Source: Ruegeria arenilitoris
Lineage (GTDB): Bacteria > Pseudomonadota > Alphaproteobacteria > Rhodobacterales > Rhodobacteraceae
Length of the DNA stretch: 64,000 bases
Reading direction: 5' to 3'
NCBI RefSeq assembly: GCF_013035425.1
Contig: NZ_WQHX01000001.1
Location: forward strand, 930,001 to 994,000
Position 1 is the first letter of the stretch; each line of letters starts with the position of its first letter. The notes under the pieces were generated by a model. That model made no database searches. It was not told the DNA's origin and saw only the letters and a list, made by a program, of their open reading frames with translations. This document shows, piece by piece, positions 17,296 to 24,889 of the stretch. Position numbers and translations under genes: made by a program.

Positions 17296-18575
17296 CAGGT
17301 TCTCCGGTAGACTTCTTCGCCAGCGACGTAAGTTGCGGTGACCTTACCCTGCAATCTTTGCCCGTCAAATGGAGTATTCTGAGATTTTGATTTGAGAGTG
17401 AAGCGGTCCAGAACAAAAGGAACGTCGGGATCAAATAACACCAGATCGGCCGGAGCACCTATTGCCAATCGACCACTATTAAGCCCCAGTCGTTTGGCAG
17501 GATTCAGGGCCATGGCCCTGAACAAAGATGGCAGGTCCAATTGCTCCGCGTGATACAGCCTCAACGCTGCGGGCAATAGAGTTTCAAGCGCGACCGCGCC
17601 CGACGCGGCCTCTTCAAATGGAAGACGTTTGCTTTCTTCGTCCTGAGGCGTGTGCATTGAACTGATAGTGTCTATTAAACCAGTCCGAACGGCTTCTATA
17701 ACTGCTAAACGGTCATCCTCCGAACGCAGTGGTGGCTTTACCTTAAAGAACGTACGGTAGTCGGCCACGTCAATCTCATTCAACGTTAGATGATGAATTG
17801 ACGTTCCTGCCGTTATGTCCAACCCGTTTCGCTTTGCTCGTTCCAGAGCGGGCAGGGCGCGCGCTGTGGTGATCTGATCGGCATGATACGCGGCCCCGGT
17901 CATTTCCAACAAAGTGATGTCTCGGTCCAGCCCCATTCGCTCGGCCATTGGGGACACGGCCGGCAGACCGCGCAGCGCGGCAAACTTTCCGCTGGTCGCT
18001 GCTGCACCGCCGCTCAGACCGGGTTCTTGTGGGTGAGCAATCACTAATGCTCCGCAGGTTTTCGCGTAGGTCAGCGCACGCGAGAAGACCTTGGTGTTGA
18101 CGACGACATGATCGCAATCCGTGAACGCGACGGCGCCAGCATCTTGCAGAAATCCGATTTCGGTCATCTCGCGCCCTTCCCGACCCTTGGTTAAGGCGGC
18201 CATGGGAAGCACGTTGACAGGAGTATCTGCCTGCGCACGGCGAGTGACAAATTCCAGACTTTCGGGTGTATCGATAGCTGGAGAAGTGTCAGGGCGCGTG
18301 ACTATGGTAGTCACACCGCCTGCAGCTGCTGCGAGCCCAGCGGACTTATAGCTTTCCTTGTGTCGCTCGCCCGGTTCGCACACTTTGACGCCAATATCGA
18401 CGATACCAGGCCCGAGGCACTGACCGCCACAGTCAATTGTTTGTTCGTCGGAAACAGGTGGAGTACCCTCTCCCCTCGCGGCGATGTGACCTTCAGCGAT
18501 TTGCAGCCATCCGATAAAGTCCTCACTGCTTTCCGGATCAATCAAGCGGGCATTTGTGAAGGTTATGGTGCTCAT
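17295..18575 (-). CDS. pyrC: Dihydroorotase homologue lacking catalytic residues (PyrC'-type partner of ATCase)
   Basis: 426-residue amidohydrolase-fold protein in the pyrimidine operon. The fold markers are present (GPGIVDIG, SIHHLTLNE, the C-terminal SGRLAIGAPADLVLFD), but key catalytic motifs are lost. The canonical D-x-H-x-H-x-R metal motif reads DIGVKVC at residues 60-66, so both histidines and the arginine are gone; the TDHAPH motif with the catalytic Asp reads SMHTPQ. This pattern matches the non-catalytic PyrC' of Pseudomonas, which is required to assemble the ATCase holoenzyme with PyrB (about 420 residues in both). A true dihydroorotase must then lie elsewhere. Annotation as active dihydroorotase would be misleading. 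The start overlaps the stop of the upstream membrane protein by 4 bp. Confidence 0.9.
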   Translation of the reverse strand: MSTITFTNARLIDPESSEDFIGWLQIAEGHIAARGEGTPPVSDEQTIDCGGQCLGPGIVDIGVKVCEPGERHKESYKSAGLAAAAGGVTTIVTRPDTSPAIDTPESLEFVTRRAQADTPVNVLPMAALTKGREGREMTEIGFLQDAGAVAFTDCDHVVVNTKVFSRALTYAKTCGALVIAHPQEPGLSGGAAATSGKFAALRGLPAVSPMAERMGLDRDITLLEMTGAAYHADQITTARALPALERAKRNGLDITAGTSIHHLTLNEIDVADYRTFFKVKPPLRSEDDRLAVIEAVRTGLIDTISSMHTPQDEESKRLPFEEAASGAVALETLLPAALRLYHAEQLDLPSLFRAMALNPAKRLGLNSGRLAIGAPADLVLFDPDVPFVLDRFTLKSKSQNTPFDGQRLQGKVTATYVAGEEVYRRT

Positions 18576-18958
18576 GCCATTGCCCTTTCGATCGCGGCTT
18601 TCGTTGCTGCGGGGTCAGATTGGTACTTGATCAGGTGTTTTTCACCACCATTGGTAACGATCTGAACAAAGCTGCCCATCTTGTTGACCGCTGCAATCTG
18701 GATTAGCGGGACTTTGCGGGGGCCAGGACCTGTAAGTGCAGTATCCGTCATCTGCCAACTGGTGGCCAATTCCTCCGAGGCCAGATACCAGGCGCGAACA
18801 GTGACTGCGGCAAGGCCCGCGGGAGCGCCTGTCCAGACGTAGGGATTACCAATCACCCACAACACAATCATTGCGCCAGCCATGGCCCCGGCCGCAAGCC
18901 ACGCGTTGGTACGAATATAGGCCGCCTTGCTCGGTGCGAAAGTTACAGGATCATCCAA
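18572..18958 (-). CDS. Small membrane protein with bacterial PH-like domain, pyrB operon
   Basis: 128 residues. Two hydrophobic segments (about 16-36 and 38-58) are followed by a beta-rich domain (about 65-128: WQMTDTALTGPG, VPLIQIAAV, FVQIVTNGGEKHLIKY) resembling bacterial PH (bPH2) domains facing the cytoplasm. Function unknown. It overlaps the upstream gene by 16 bp and the pyrC-like gene by 4 bp, so expression is coupled to pyrimidine genes. Confidence 0.78.
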   Translation of the reverse strand: MDDPVTFAPSKAAYIRTNAWLAAGAMAGAMIVLWVIGNPYVWTGAPAGLAAVTVRAWYLASEELATSWQMTDTALTGPGPRKVPLIQIAAVNKMGSFVQIVTNGGEKHLIKYQSDPAATKAAIERAMA

Positions 18959-19461
18959 AGTAAGCCTCCTATGACAGTTACAAATGCCACAGCTAAAATG
19001 GCTGACCCAATTCTGCGCGGATTAGTGTCTTGTTCCAAAATCTGATGCCCAGAGAATGGCAAGGCGCTCTCAGTTTCGATTTTCCCGCCGGACCAGTTTG
19101 TGACCGCCTCAGTAAACAGGCCAACCAAACGAACCCTGGGATCGAGCGTCAGCGTTGCCTCACGACCGCGAAAGGCGGCGCTCCGCACGACCAAAACCCA
19201 ACCTTCAATGGCACCCAGCTTTTCTCGGTTCAGTTGGTCGTCTGAAATACCGCAACCGTCGAGCAAATAGCCATATAGGCCCAAATCCTCGAGATCTGAG
19301 ACCGGGAATATGTCGATCTGTTCTGCGTCAAGCCCTGTGACGCCAAGAACCTGGTCGACCGCGCCTGGTTCGCGTAGAAACTTCGCTTCTTCGGGACGCA
19401 TGTCCAAGTGAAACAGGCGCAGTACGCCGCGTTCGTAAGGTGCTATGTTCAGATCGTTCAT
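18943..19461 (-). CDS. Tail-anchored protein of unknown function, pyrB operon
   Basis: 172 residues. An N-terminal globular region (about 1-140; [15 protein letters not shown], then GYLLDGCGI) is followed by a C-terminal hydrophobic helix (about 152-172, [21 protein letters not shown]) that ends the protein, so a tail-anchored topology with the bulk in the cytoplasm is likely. No known catalytic motif. Its ATG overlaps the pyrB stop (ATGA), so it is the immediate co-translated partner of ATCase. Confidence 0.78.
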   Translation of the reverse strand: MNDLNIAPYERGVLRLFHLDMRPEEAKFLREPGAVDQVLGVTGLDAEQIDIFPVSDLEDLGLYGYLLDGCGISDDQLNREKLGAIEGWVLVVRSAAFRGREATLTLDPRVRLVGLFTEAVTNWSGGKIETESALPFSGHQILEQDTNPRRIGSAILAVAFVTVIGGLLWMIL

Positions 19462-20393
19462 GCGGCCTCGGTAAGGTTGCGGGCCAGAAGTTCCATCGCG
19501 GCCATACGAACTGCGACGCCCATTTCGACTTGTTCCTGGATAACAGACCTATTGATGTCGTCTGCCAGTGTTCCGTCAATCTCGACACCTCGGTTCATCG
19601 GCCCTGGGTGCATAACTATGGCTTTGGGTTTGGCCAGTGCCAGCTTGGCAGCATCAAGACCATAGCGGTGATAGTATTCCCGTTCCGAAGGGATAAACCC
19701 ACCATCCATCCTCTCTCGTTGCAGGCGCAACATCATCACAACATCAACTTCCCGTAGGCCTTCGCTCATGTCGTCGTAGATTTCCGCACCGAATTCGGCG
19801 AATTGTGCGGGCACTAAAGTAGGAGGGCCAATCAGCCTGATGCGGTTCTCCATTTTGCCAAGTAAAATCAGGTTTGACCGTGCCACGCGGCTGTGGGCGA
19901 CATCACCGCAGATAGCGATGTTCAACCTGTGCAACCGACCTTTGGCGCGGCGAATGGTCAATGCGTCAAGCAACGCCTGAGTAGGGTGTTCGTGCCGACC
20001 ATCACCTGCGTTCAGAACTGCGCAATTTACCTTTTGCGCCAGCAAGTCGACCGCGCCGGAATGGGGATGCCTTACAACCAGCAAATCTGGGTGCATTGCG
20101 TTTAAGGTCATCGCCGTGTCGATCAGCGTTTCGCCTTTTTTGATCGAACTTGCCTGCATCGCCATATTCATGACGTCTGCGCCCAACCGCTTACCAGCCA
20201 GTTCAAAACTGGCTTGGGTTCGGGTTGAGTTTTCAAAGAACATGTTGATCTGGGTAAGACCTGAAAGTACATCAGAGTGCTTGGCTGAGCGACGGTTCAG
20301 GTCCACGTATTTTTCGGCCAGATCTAGAATAGCGGTAATATCGGATTGCGACAGATGTTCGATGCCAAGTAGGTGACGATGGGCGAAACTCAT
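19458..20393 (-). CDS. pyrB: Aspartate carbamoyltransferase catalytic chain
   Basis: Makes carbamoyl-aspartate from carbamoyl phosphate and aspartate in pyrimidine synthesis. 311 residues from ATG 20393, preceded by AGGAG at 7 bases; the frame continues 7 codons further without a site. Carbamoyl-phosphate site [13 protein letters not shown] (about residues 50-62), HPTQALLD near 132, and the aspartate-domain [11 protein letters not shown] near 265. First gene of the operon pyrB - tail-anchored protein - PH-like protein - pyrC-like - plsY. With a non-catalytic pyrC-like gene in the operon, a class A-type ATCase/pseudo-DHOase complex is likely. Confidence 0.96.
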   Translation of the reverse strand: MSFAHRHLLGIEHLSQSDITAILDLAEKYVDLNRRSAKHSDVLSGLTQINMFFENSTRTQASFELAGKRLGADVMNMAMQASSIKKGETLIDTAMTLNAMHPDLLVVRHPHSGAVDLLAQKVNCAVLNAGDGRHEHPTQALLDALTIRRAKGRLHRLNIAICGDVAHSRVARSNLILLGKMENRIRLIGPPTLVPAQFAEFGAEIYDDMSEGLREVDVVMMLRLQRERMDGGFIPSEREYYHRYGLDAAKLALAKPKAIVMHPGPMNRGVEIDGTLADDINRSVIQEQVEMGVAVRMAAMELLARNLTEAA

Positions 20394-20452
20394 GGGCTGG
20401 CTCCTGTCTGACAATCGGGCCGCTTATATGAAGCTGCAAGGCACCTGGCAAC

Positions 20453-21082
20453 CTAAGGTTCAGCGTCTTCGGGCAGTTTAGTGCATCCACCTTCGGGCAA
20501 ACATTGCTCGCCGGGCTTGCACCATTTGCCATATCCACAATCGATTGCTTTCATTGGAACACATCCTTGGTGTTGCGAACACTTGAAACCCGGCCTGCAT
20601 TGCGATCCGGTTTCCTCGCACAGGAACCAGCCCGGGCGCGAACATCCCCCACCGGGCAAGCAAGCTGAGCCCGGCGCACATGTAAGCCCATCATCGCATC
20701 TGGTCGGCGGAGTGGGGTCGAATTCGGGCGATGTGCGTTCACATTCGCCACGAGCGTTGCAGAAGCTTCCGCCCGGACAATCAAGTCGCGAGACACATTT
20801 ATTAGCTCCTATTGGCGCACAGCGGGTTCCGCCTGCTACGCAGCGTTCAAATGGGCCACAGGATCGTCCGCCGCCACAATAATTCCCGCCGGGTTGTATA
20901 CAGTGGCCGTCAAAGCTGCATCTTTGCCCGGCTGAGCAGCAGCGAGCGCCGCATTTGATTTGGCCGCCTCTGCATTGGCCAGGTCTGTCGTGAAATGTGG
21001 CCGAGGCCGGGCCGCTTGCCAACGAGGCAAGGATCAGTCCGATCAGAAGGAATCGCAAGGTCAACAACATGGATGCGTGCAT
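20453..21082 (-). CDS. Secreted cysteine-rich modular protein
   Basis: About 209 residues with a signal peptide (LLTLRFLLIGLILASLASGPASA). The mature part holds 26 cysteines in six consecutive modules of about 20-26 residues. The first has six cysteines, the other five have four with a spacing near C-x5-7-C-x5-6-C-x4-6-C (examples: RCDDGLTCAPGSACLPGGGC, DCGYGKWCKPGEQCLPEGGC). All cysteines are even in number per module, so disulfide-closed knots outside the cytoplasm are likely. I recognise no named domain with certainty; the pattern recalls granulin- or EGF-like knottins. ATGs at 21082 and 21070 are both possible; a TTG at 21109 is less likely. Divergent from the UDG gene. Confidence 0.75.
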   Translation of the reverse strand: MHASMLLTLRFLLIGLILASLASGPASATFHDRPGQCRGGQIKCGARCCSAGQRCSFDGHCIQPGGNYCGGGRSCGPFERCVAGGTRCAPIGANKCVSRLDCPGGSFCNARGECERTSPEFDPTPPTRCDDGLTCAPGSACLPGGGCSRPGWFLCEETGSQCRPGFKCSQHQGCVPMKAIDCGYGKWCKPGEQCLPEGGCTKLPEDAEP

Positions 21083-21154
21083 CGTCTGTGCGTACCGTTC
21101 GTATATCAAGTTCTATTCGCTTTCCCTCAGCCCAAAGGAGGGTAAATTAGTTCC

Positions 21155-21922
21155 ATGGAATCGGGCTTGGACATTCACACCGCGCGGGCTCTGCTGGAAT
21201 GGCAGATCGAACTCGGCGTAACCGAGGCGATTGGTGACGCGCCAGTGGATCGTTATGCGCTTCCGGATACTGGACCAAAGTATAAAAAACCTACCGCGAA
21301 ACCTGCCACACCTGTGAAGTCTGAGTCGTTAGACGCAGCTTTAGTTGCTCAGCAGGCTGCAACCGCCGCTGGGACGCTTTCAGATTTACGGGCTGCGATG
21401 GAGGCGTTCGATCTGTGCGAACTGAAACGCGGTGCGCGTCAACTTGTTTTTGCAGACGGAACCCCGTGCTCACCGGTTATGATTATCGGTGAAGCTCCGG
21501 GGCGTGACGAAGATCGCGAGGGTAAGCCTTTTGTGGGCCGCGCCGGGCAGTTATTGGACCGGATGCTGGCTGCCATAGATCTGGATCGGACGAAGAACGT
21601 GTATATTACTAACGTTCTGCCTTGGCGGCCGCCGCAAAATCGTGATCCCAAACCTGAAGAGATAGGCATGATGGGACCATTTCTGGAAAGGCACGTTGCG
21701 TTAGCCAAACCGAAGGTCTTGGTTGTGATGGGCAATATCAGCTGTCAGGCCGTTCTGGGCAAAAGAGGGATTACCCGGTTACGGGGACAATGGAATCAGG
21801 CATTTGACCTGCCGGTCCTGCCTATGTTCCATCCGGCCTATTTGCTGCGTCAACCACAAATGAAGAAACAGGCATGGGCAGACCTGCTGGAGCTGAAGTC
21901 ATGGCTGAGAACTGAGACATGA
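21155..21922 (+). CDS. Uracil-DNA glycosylase, family-4-like, without Fe-S cysteines
   Basis: 255-residue DNA repair enzyme removing uracil from DNA. An N-terminal extension (about 1-75) precedes the UDG domain: active-site motif GEAPGRDEDREGKPFVGRAG (about 112-131), ITNVLPWRPPQNRDP (about 151-165) and C-terminal motif FHPAYLLR (about 225-232). In family 4 enzymes four cysteines bind a [4Fe-4S] cluster; here the first CxxC reads FDLC (only C88 kept), the NV.KCRPP cysteine is W157, and the following one is methionine. So the cluster is probably absent. It may belong to a distinct cluster-less class. Followed by a coupled phosphoesterase gene (ATGA overlap). Confidence 0.88.
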   Translation: MESGLDIHTARALLEWQIELGVTEAIGDAPVDRYALPDTGPKYKKPTAKPATPVKSESLDAALVAQQAATAAGTLSDLRAAMEAFDLCELKRGARQLVFADGTPCSPVMIIGEAPGRDEDREGKPFVGRAGQLLDRMLAAIDLDRTKNVYITNVLPWRPPQNRDPKPEEIGMMGPFLERHVALAKPKVLVVMGNISCQAVLGKRGITRLRGQWNQAFDLPVLPMFHPAYLLRQPQMKKQAWADLLELKSWLRTET

Positions 21923-22518
21923 GGGTTTTAGCGTTTTCCGATCTGCATCTTGCCCGCAATCGTGCTGCCGACCTAGTTGCAGCAAGTGCGGAAGCCGATC
22001 TGGTAATCGGAGCTGGCGACTATTGTAATGCACGAAGTGGTTTGGATGAGGCGATGAAGATGCTGTCGGGCATATCCGTTCCGCTTGTCCTTGTGCCAGG
22101 CAATGCTGAAAGCGCCGAAGAACTGACTGATGCCGTGCCAGAAGGTGTCCATGTGCTACATGGCTCTGGAATGACGATTGATGGGCTTCGCGTGTTCGGT
22201 TTGGGCTATGGCGTACCGGTTACGCCATTTGGTGATTGGTCTTGCGACATGACTGAAGCCGAAGCGTTAGAGTTGTTAAATCGTTGCGAAACAGCAGACG
22301 TATTGATTGTGCATTCTCCACCCAAAGGTTGTGGCGATGTTACATCGCAGGGTATTTCAGTCGGGTCCACCGCGATACGAGATGCAATTGAACGGGTTCA
22401 GCCAGACTTTGTTTTCTGTGGCCACATACACGACAGCTGGGGTTTTCGTGGTGCGATCGGACGAACACAAGTGGCCAATTTAGGGCCTCGCCCGAATTGG
22501 TTTGAGGTTAGCTTATGA
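21919..22518 (+). CDS. Calcineurin-like metallophosphoesterase
   Basis: 199-residue metallophosphoesterase with the expected metal-ligand motifs: FSDLHLARN (D-x-H), GAGDYCNA (GD), VPGNAES (GN, with E in place of the usual H/D), VHSPPKG and GHIHDSWG (GH-x-H). Small size and lack of extra domains fit the Icc/YfcE-like group. Substrate unknown. It overlaps the UDG gene and the following small gene by 4 bp each, so these form a co-translated chain. Confidence 0.88.
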   Translation: MRVLAFSDLHLARNRAADLVAASAEADLVIGAGDYCNARSGLDEAMKMLSGISVPLVLVPGNAESAEELTDAVPEGVHVLHGSGMTIDGLRVFGLGYGVPVTPFGDWSCDMTEAEALELLNRCETADVLIVHSPPKGCGDVTSQGISVGSTAIRDAIERVQPDFVFCGHIHDSWGFRGAIGRTQVANLGPRPNWFEVSL

Positions 22519-22775
22519 CCGGACCTGACACTTTGCCTGCGTTTTTGTCAAAGTTTGTTTACCCTACCAAGTGCTCACTTCTGCCGCATTTCCTTCTATT
22601 TGACTTGAACAAGGCCCAAGAATGTTCCGCGAAGAATGGACTGGTCTGTTGGTTTGCGGGCGGTGAGCTTCGGGTTTTGGTTTCGAAGGCCATTGCTTCG
22701 GGAGTTTTAGTCTGGATCAACGATGGCCTGTCTTTGCCACCGATGGTTCGGTTTTCTAGTATGGAAAGGGCCTGA
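22515..22775 (+). CDS. Small hypothetical protein between phosphoesterase and moaB
   Basis: 86 residues, not recognised. The ATG overlaps the previous stop (ATGA) and the stop is 5 bases before moaB, which supports translation as part of the run. There is no signal peptide or clear membrane helix, although residues about 45-70 are moderately hydrophobic. No motif is visible. It could be a degraded or lineage-specific gene. Confidence 0.5.
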   Translation: MTGPDTLPAFLSKFVYPTKCSLLPHFLLFDLNKAQECSAKNGLVCWFAGGELRVLVSKAIASGVLVWINDGLSLPPMVRFSSMERA

Positions 22776-22780
22776 ACTGC

Positions 22781-23323
22781 ATGACGAATATTGACGAAAA
22801 CAAAGAGTTCATCCCTGTCCGGATTGCTGTTCTTACGGTTTCCGACACAAGGTCCTTGGCGGATGACCGATCAGGTCAGACCTTGGTCGATCGCATTGTA
22901 AAGGCCGGACACATTCTAGCCGACCGACAAATCGTTCAGGATGAGCGCTCCGAAATAGCTGCCCGCTTACGTCTATGGGTGGCCGATCCCGAGATTGACG
23001 TGGTAATTTCGACTGGCGGCACCGGGCTAACAGGTCGAGATGTTTCGGTTGAAGCGCACCGAGATGTTTATGAAAAAGAGATCGATGCGTTTGGAACAGT
23101 TTTCACAATCGTTTCAATGCAGAAGATTGGCACCTCGGCCGTTCAGTCACGTGCCACTGGAGGCGTAGCAGCTGGGACATATCTGTTTGCTCTTCCCGGC
23201 AGTCCTGGTGCCTGCAAGGACGCATGGGATGCCATCCTTGAAAAACAGTTCGATTATCGTCACCGCCCCTGCAATTTCGTGGAAATATTGCCCAGATTGG
23301 ACGAACATCTGCGACGGAAGTAG
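22781..23323 (+). CDS. moaB: Molybdenum cofactor biosynthesis protein B (MPT adenylyltransferase-like)
   Basis: 180-residue MoaB/Mog family protein, acting in molybdopterin adenylylation. Typical motifs: VSDTRSLADDRSG, the glycine-rich STGGTGLTGRD (about residues 77-87), and the LPGSPGACKDAWD block near 148-160. It is separated from the rest of the Moco genes here (fdhD, mobA, mobB, moeA at 38.8-43.4 kb). Confidence 0.95.
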   Translation: MTNIDENKEFIPVRIAVLTVSDTRSLADDRSGQTLVDRIVKAGHILADRQIVQDERSEIAARLRLWVADPEIDVVISTGGTGLTGRDVSVEAHRDVYEKEIDAFGTVFTIVSMQKIGTSAVQSRATGGVAAGTYLFALPGSPGACKDAWDAILEKQFDYRHRPCNFVEILPRLDEHLRRK

Positions 23324-23429
23324 GATGTTCGTGCGTTAAACACTAAGTAACTGTGTTGTGGCTTGGCAATTTTCATTGCTCAGCTACCTTTTTCGTAGGG
23401 CTACAGTCGCAAACGGAGCTGAGACATCA

Positions 23430-24884
23430 ATGCGATTTCTAAGGCAAAGCCTTGTCGGTGTTTTCCTTGCGTTTATGACGCTGGGCCTGTTGTTCGTAGC
23501 TGGTCATATGATTTCCGGGGCAATTCAAGATGTTCTCACCCGCGATACGCAGGCACCCGCGGCCCGAGAGCGTATATTTGCTGTCAGTGTCAGAACAGCT
23601 CAGCCGGAAACTGTGGTTCCTTATTTAGAAGCATTCGGTCAGGTACAAAGCCGTCGGCGGCTTGAGTTGCGCGCGGCTCTCGCTGGTCGTGTGGTCGCAT
23701 TGGCCGAGGATTTTGAAGATGGGGGGACGGTCACTTCAGGCGAACTGTTGGTCGAGCTTGATCCTGCAGATGCTCAATCTGCATTGGACAGCGCCAAGTC
23801 CGACTTGCTTGATGCGCAATTCGAAGAACGTGACGCGGAACGTTCGCTTCTGTTGGCGCAAGATGAATTGCGATCTGCCGAAGCGCAAGCCGAATTGCGG
23901 GAGCGTGCGCTTCAACGTCAGCGCGACTTGCAAACACGAGGAGTCGGAGCGGCAGCCAGCGTGGAAGAGGCTGAATTGGCGGCGACCTCAGCTCAGCAGG
24001 CTGTTCTTTCCAGTCGGATTGCCCTGGCGCAGGCTGAGTCGCGGGTTGATCAAGCCACAACATTGCTTTCGCGCGCCCGAATTGCCTTGGATGGAGCAGA
24101 GCGCGATCTGGAAGACATGACAATCCATGCCAGTTTCGCGGGAACTCTGACAGGAGTGACGCTGGTAGAAGGGCGACTTGTTTCAGCGAACGAAAAACTG
24201 GCTGAACTGGTTGACCCAAACGCGCTCGAGGTCGCGTTCCGTGTATCCACAGCACAATATGTGAGACTGCTGGATGATACCGGCGCTTTGATTCAAGCAC
24301 CTGTCACCGTATCGCTGGAAGTTACCGGAACTGACCTGACTGCAACCGGTCTGATCAGTCGCGACAGCGGGTCGGCAGGAGAGGGACAGACAGGACGTTT
24401 GGTCTTTGCTCGCCTTGACGGTGCGCAGGGGTTTAAACCCGGGGATTTCGTAACTGTAACTGTCGAAGAGCAACCCCTGGAAAATGTGGTTCGTTTGCCA
24501 TCGTCGGTTCTGGACGCCACTGGTAATGTACTGGTTCTTGGAAAAGACGACCGGCTAGAGCCTTTGCCCGTTCAACTGGTGAGACGACAGGGCGATGAGG
24601 TTTTACTGCGGGGTGAAGGGCTGGCAGGCCGCGAAGTTGTGATTGGTCGAACTCCGCTTTTGGGTTCTGGCGTTCGTGTGCGACCTTTGCGTGTTGAAGC
24701 CAGTGCTGATGTCGAACCGGACATGGTCGAACTGACTGACGAACAGCGCGCGCGATTTGTGGCACAGGTCGAAGCAAGCAGTCACATGCCGCAGGCAGTC
24801 AAAGATCGGGTATTGGGTCAGCTTCGTGAGGCAAGCGTGCCGGCTTCTTTGGTTCGCCGGCTTGAGACCCGGGCCGGAGGCTGA
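23430..24884 (+). CDS. RND efflux periplasmic adaptor (membrane fusion protein)
   Basis: 484-residue HlyD/AcrA-type adaptor. One N-terminal membrane anchor (about 6-28), then a split lipoyl-like domain (RAALAGRVVALAEDFEDGG ... FAGTLTGVTLVEGRLV), a long alanine/glutamine/glutamate-rich coiled-coil hairpin between them (about 110-230), and a beta-barrel domain with QPLENVVRLP. The ATG at 23430 has GGAG upstream and puts the anchor at the N-terminus. It is followed 5 bases later by its RND transporter gene. The C-terminal extra helical part (about 430-484) is longer than in AcrA. Substrate unknown. Confidence 0.92.
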   Translation: MRFLRQSLVGVFLAFMTLGLLFVAGHMISGAIQDVLTRDTQAPAARERIFAVSVRTAQPETVVPYLEAFGQVQSRRRLELRAALAGRVVALAEDFEDGGTVTSGELLVELDPADAQSALDSAKSDLLDAQFEERDAERSLLLAQDELRSAEAQAELRERALQRQRDLQTRGVGAAASVEEAELAATSAQQAVLSSRIALAQAESRVDQATTLLSRARIALDGAERDLEDMTIHASFAGTLTGVTLVEGRLVSANEKLAELVDPNALEVAFRVSTAQYVRLLDDTGALIQAPVTVSLEVTGTDLTATGLISRDSGSAGEGQTGRLVFARLDGAQGFKPGDFVTVTVEEQPLENVVRLPSSVLDATGNVLVLGKDDRLEPLPVQLVRRQGDEVLLRGEGLAGREVVIGRTPLLGSGVRVRPLRVEASADVEPDMVELTDEQRARFVAQVEASSHMPQAVKDRVLGQLREASVPASLVRRLETRAGG

Positions 24885-24889
24885 CCAAG

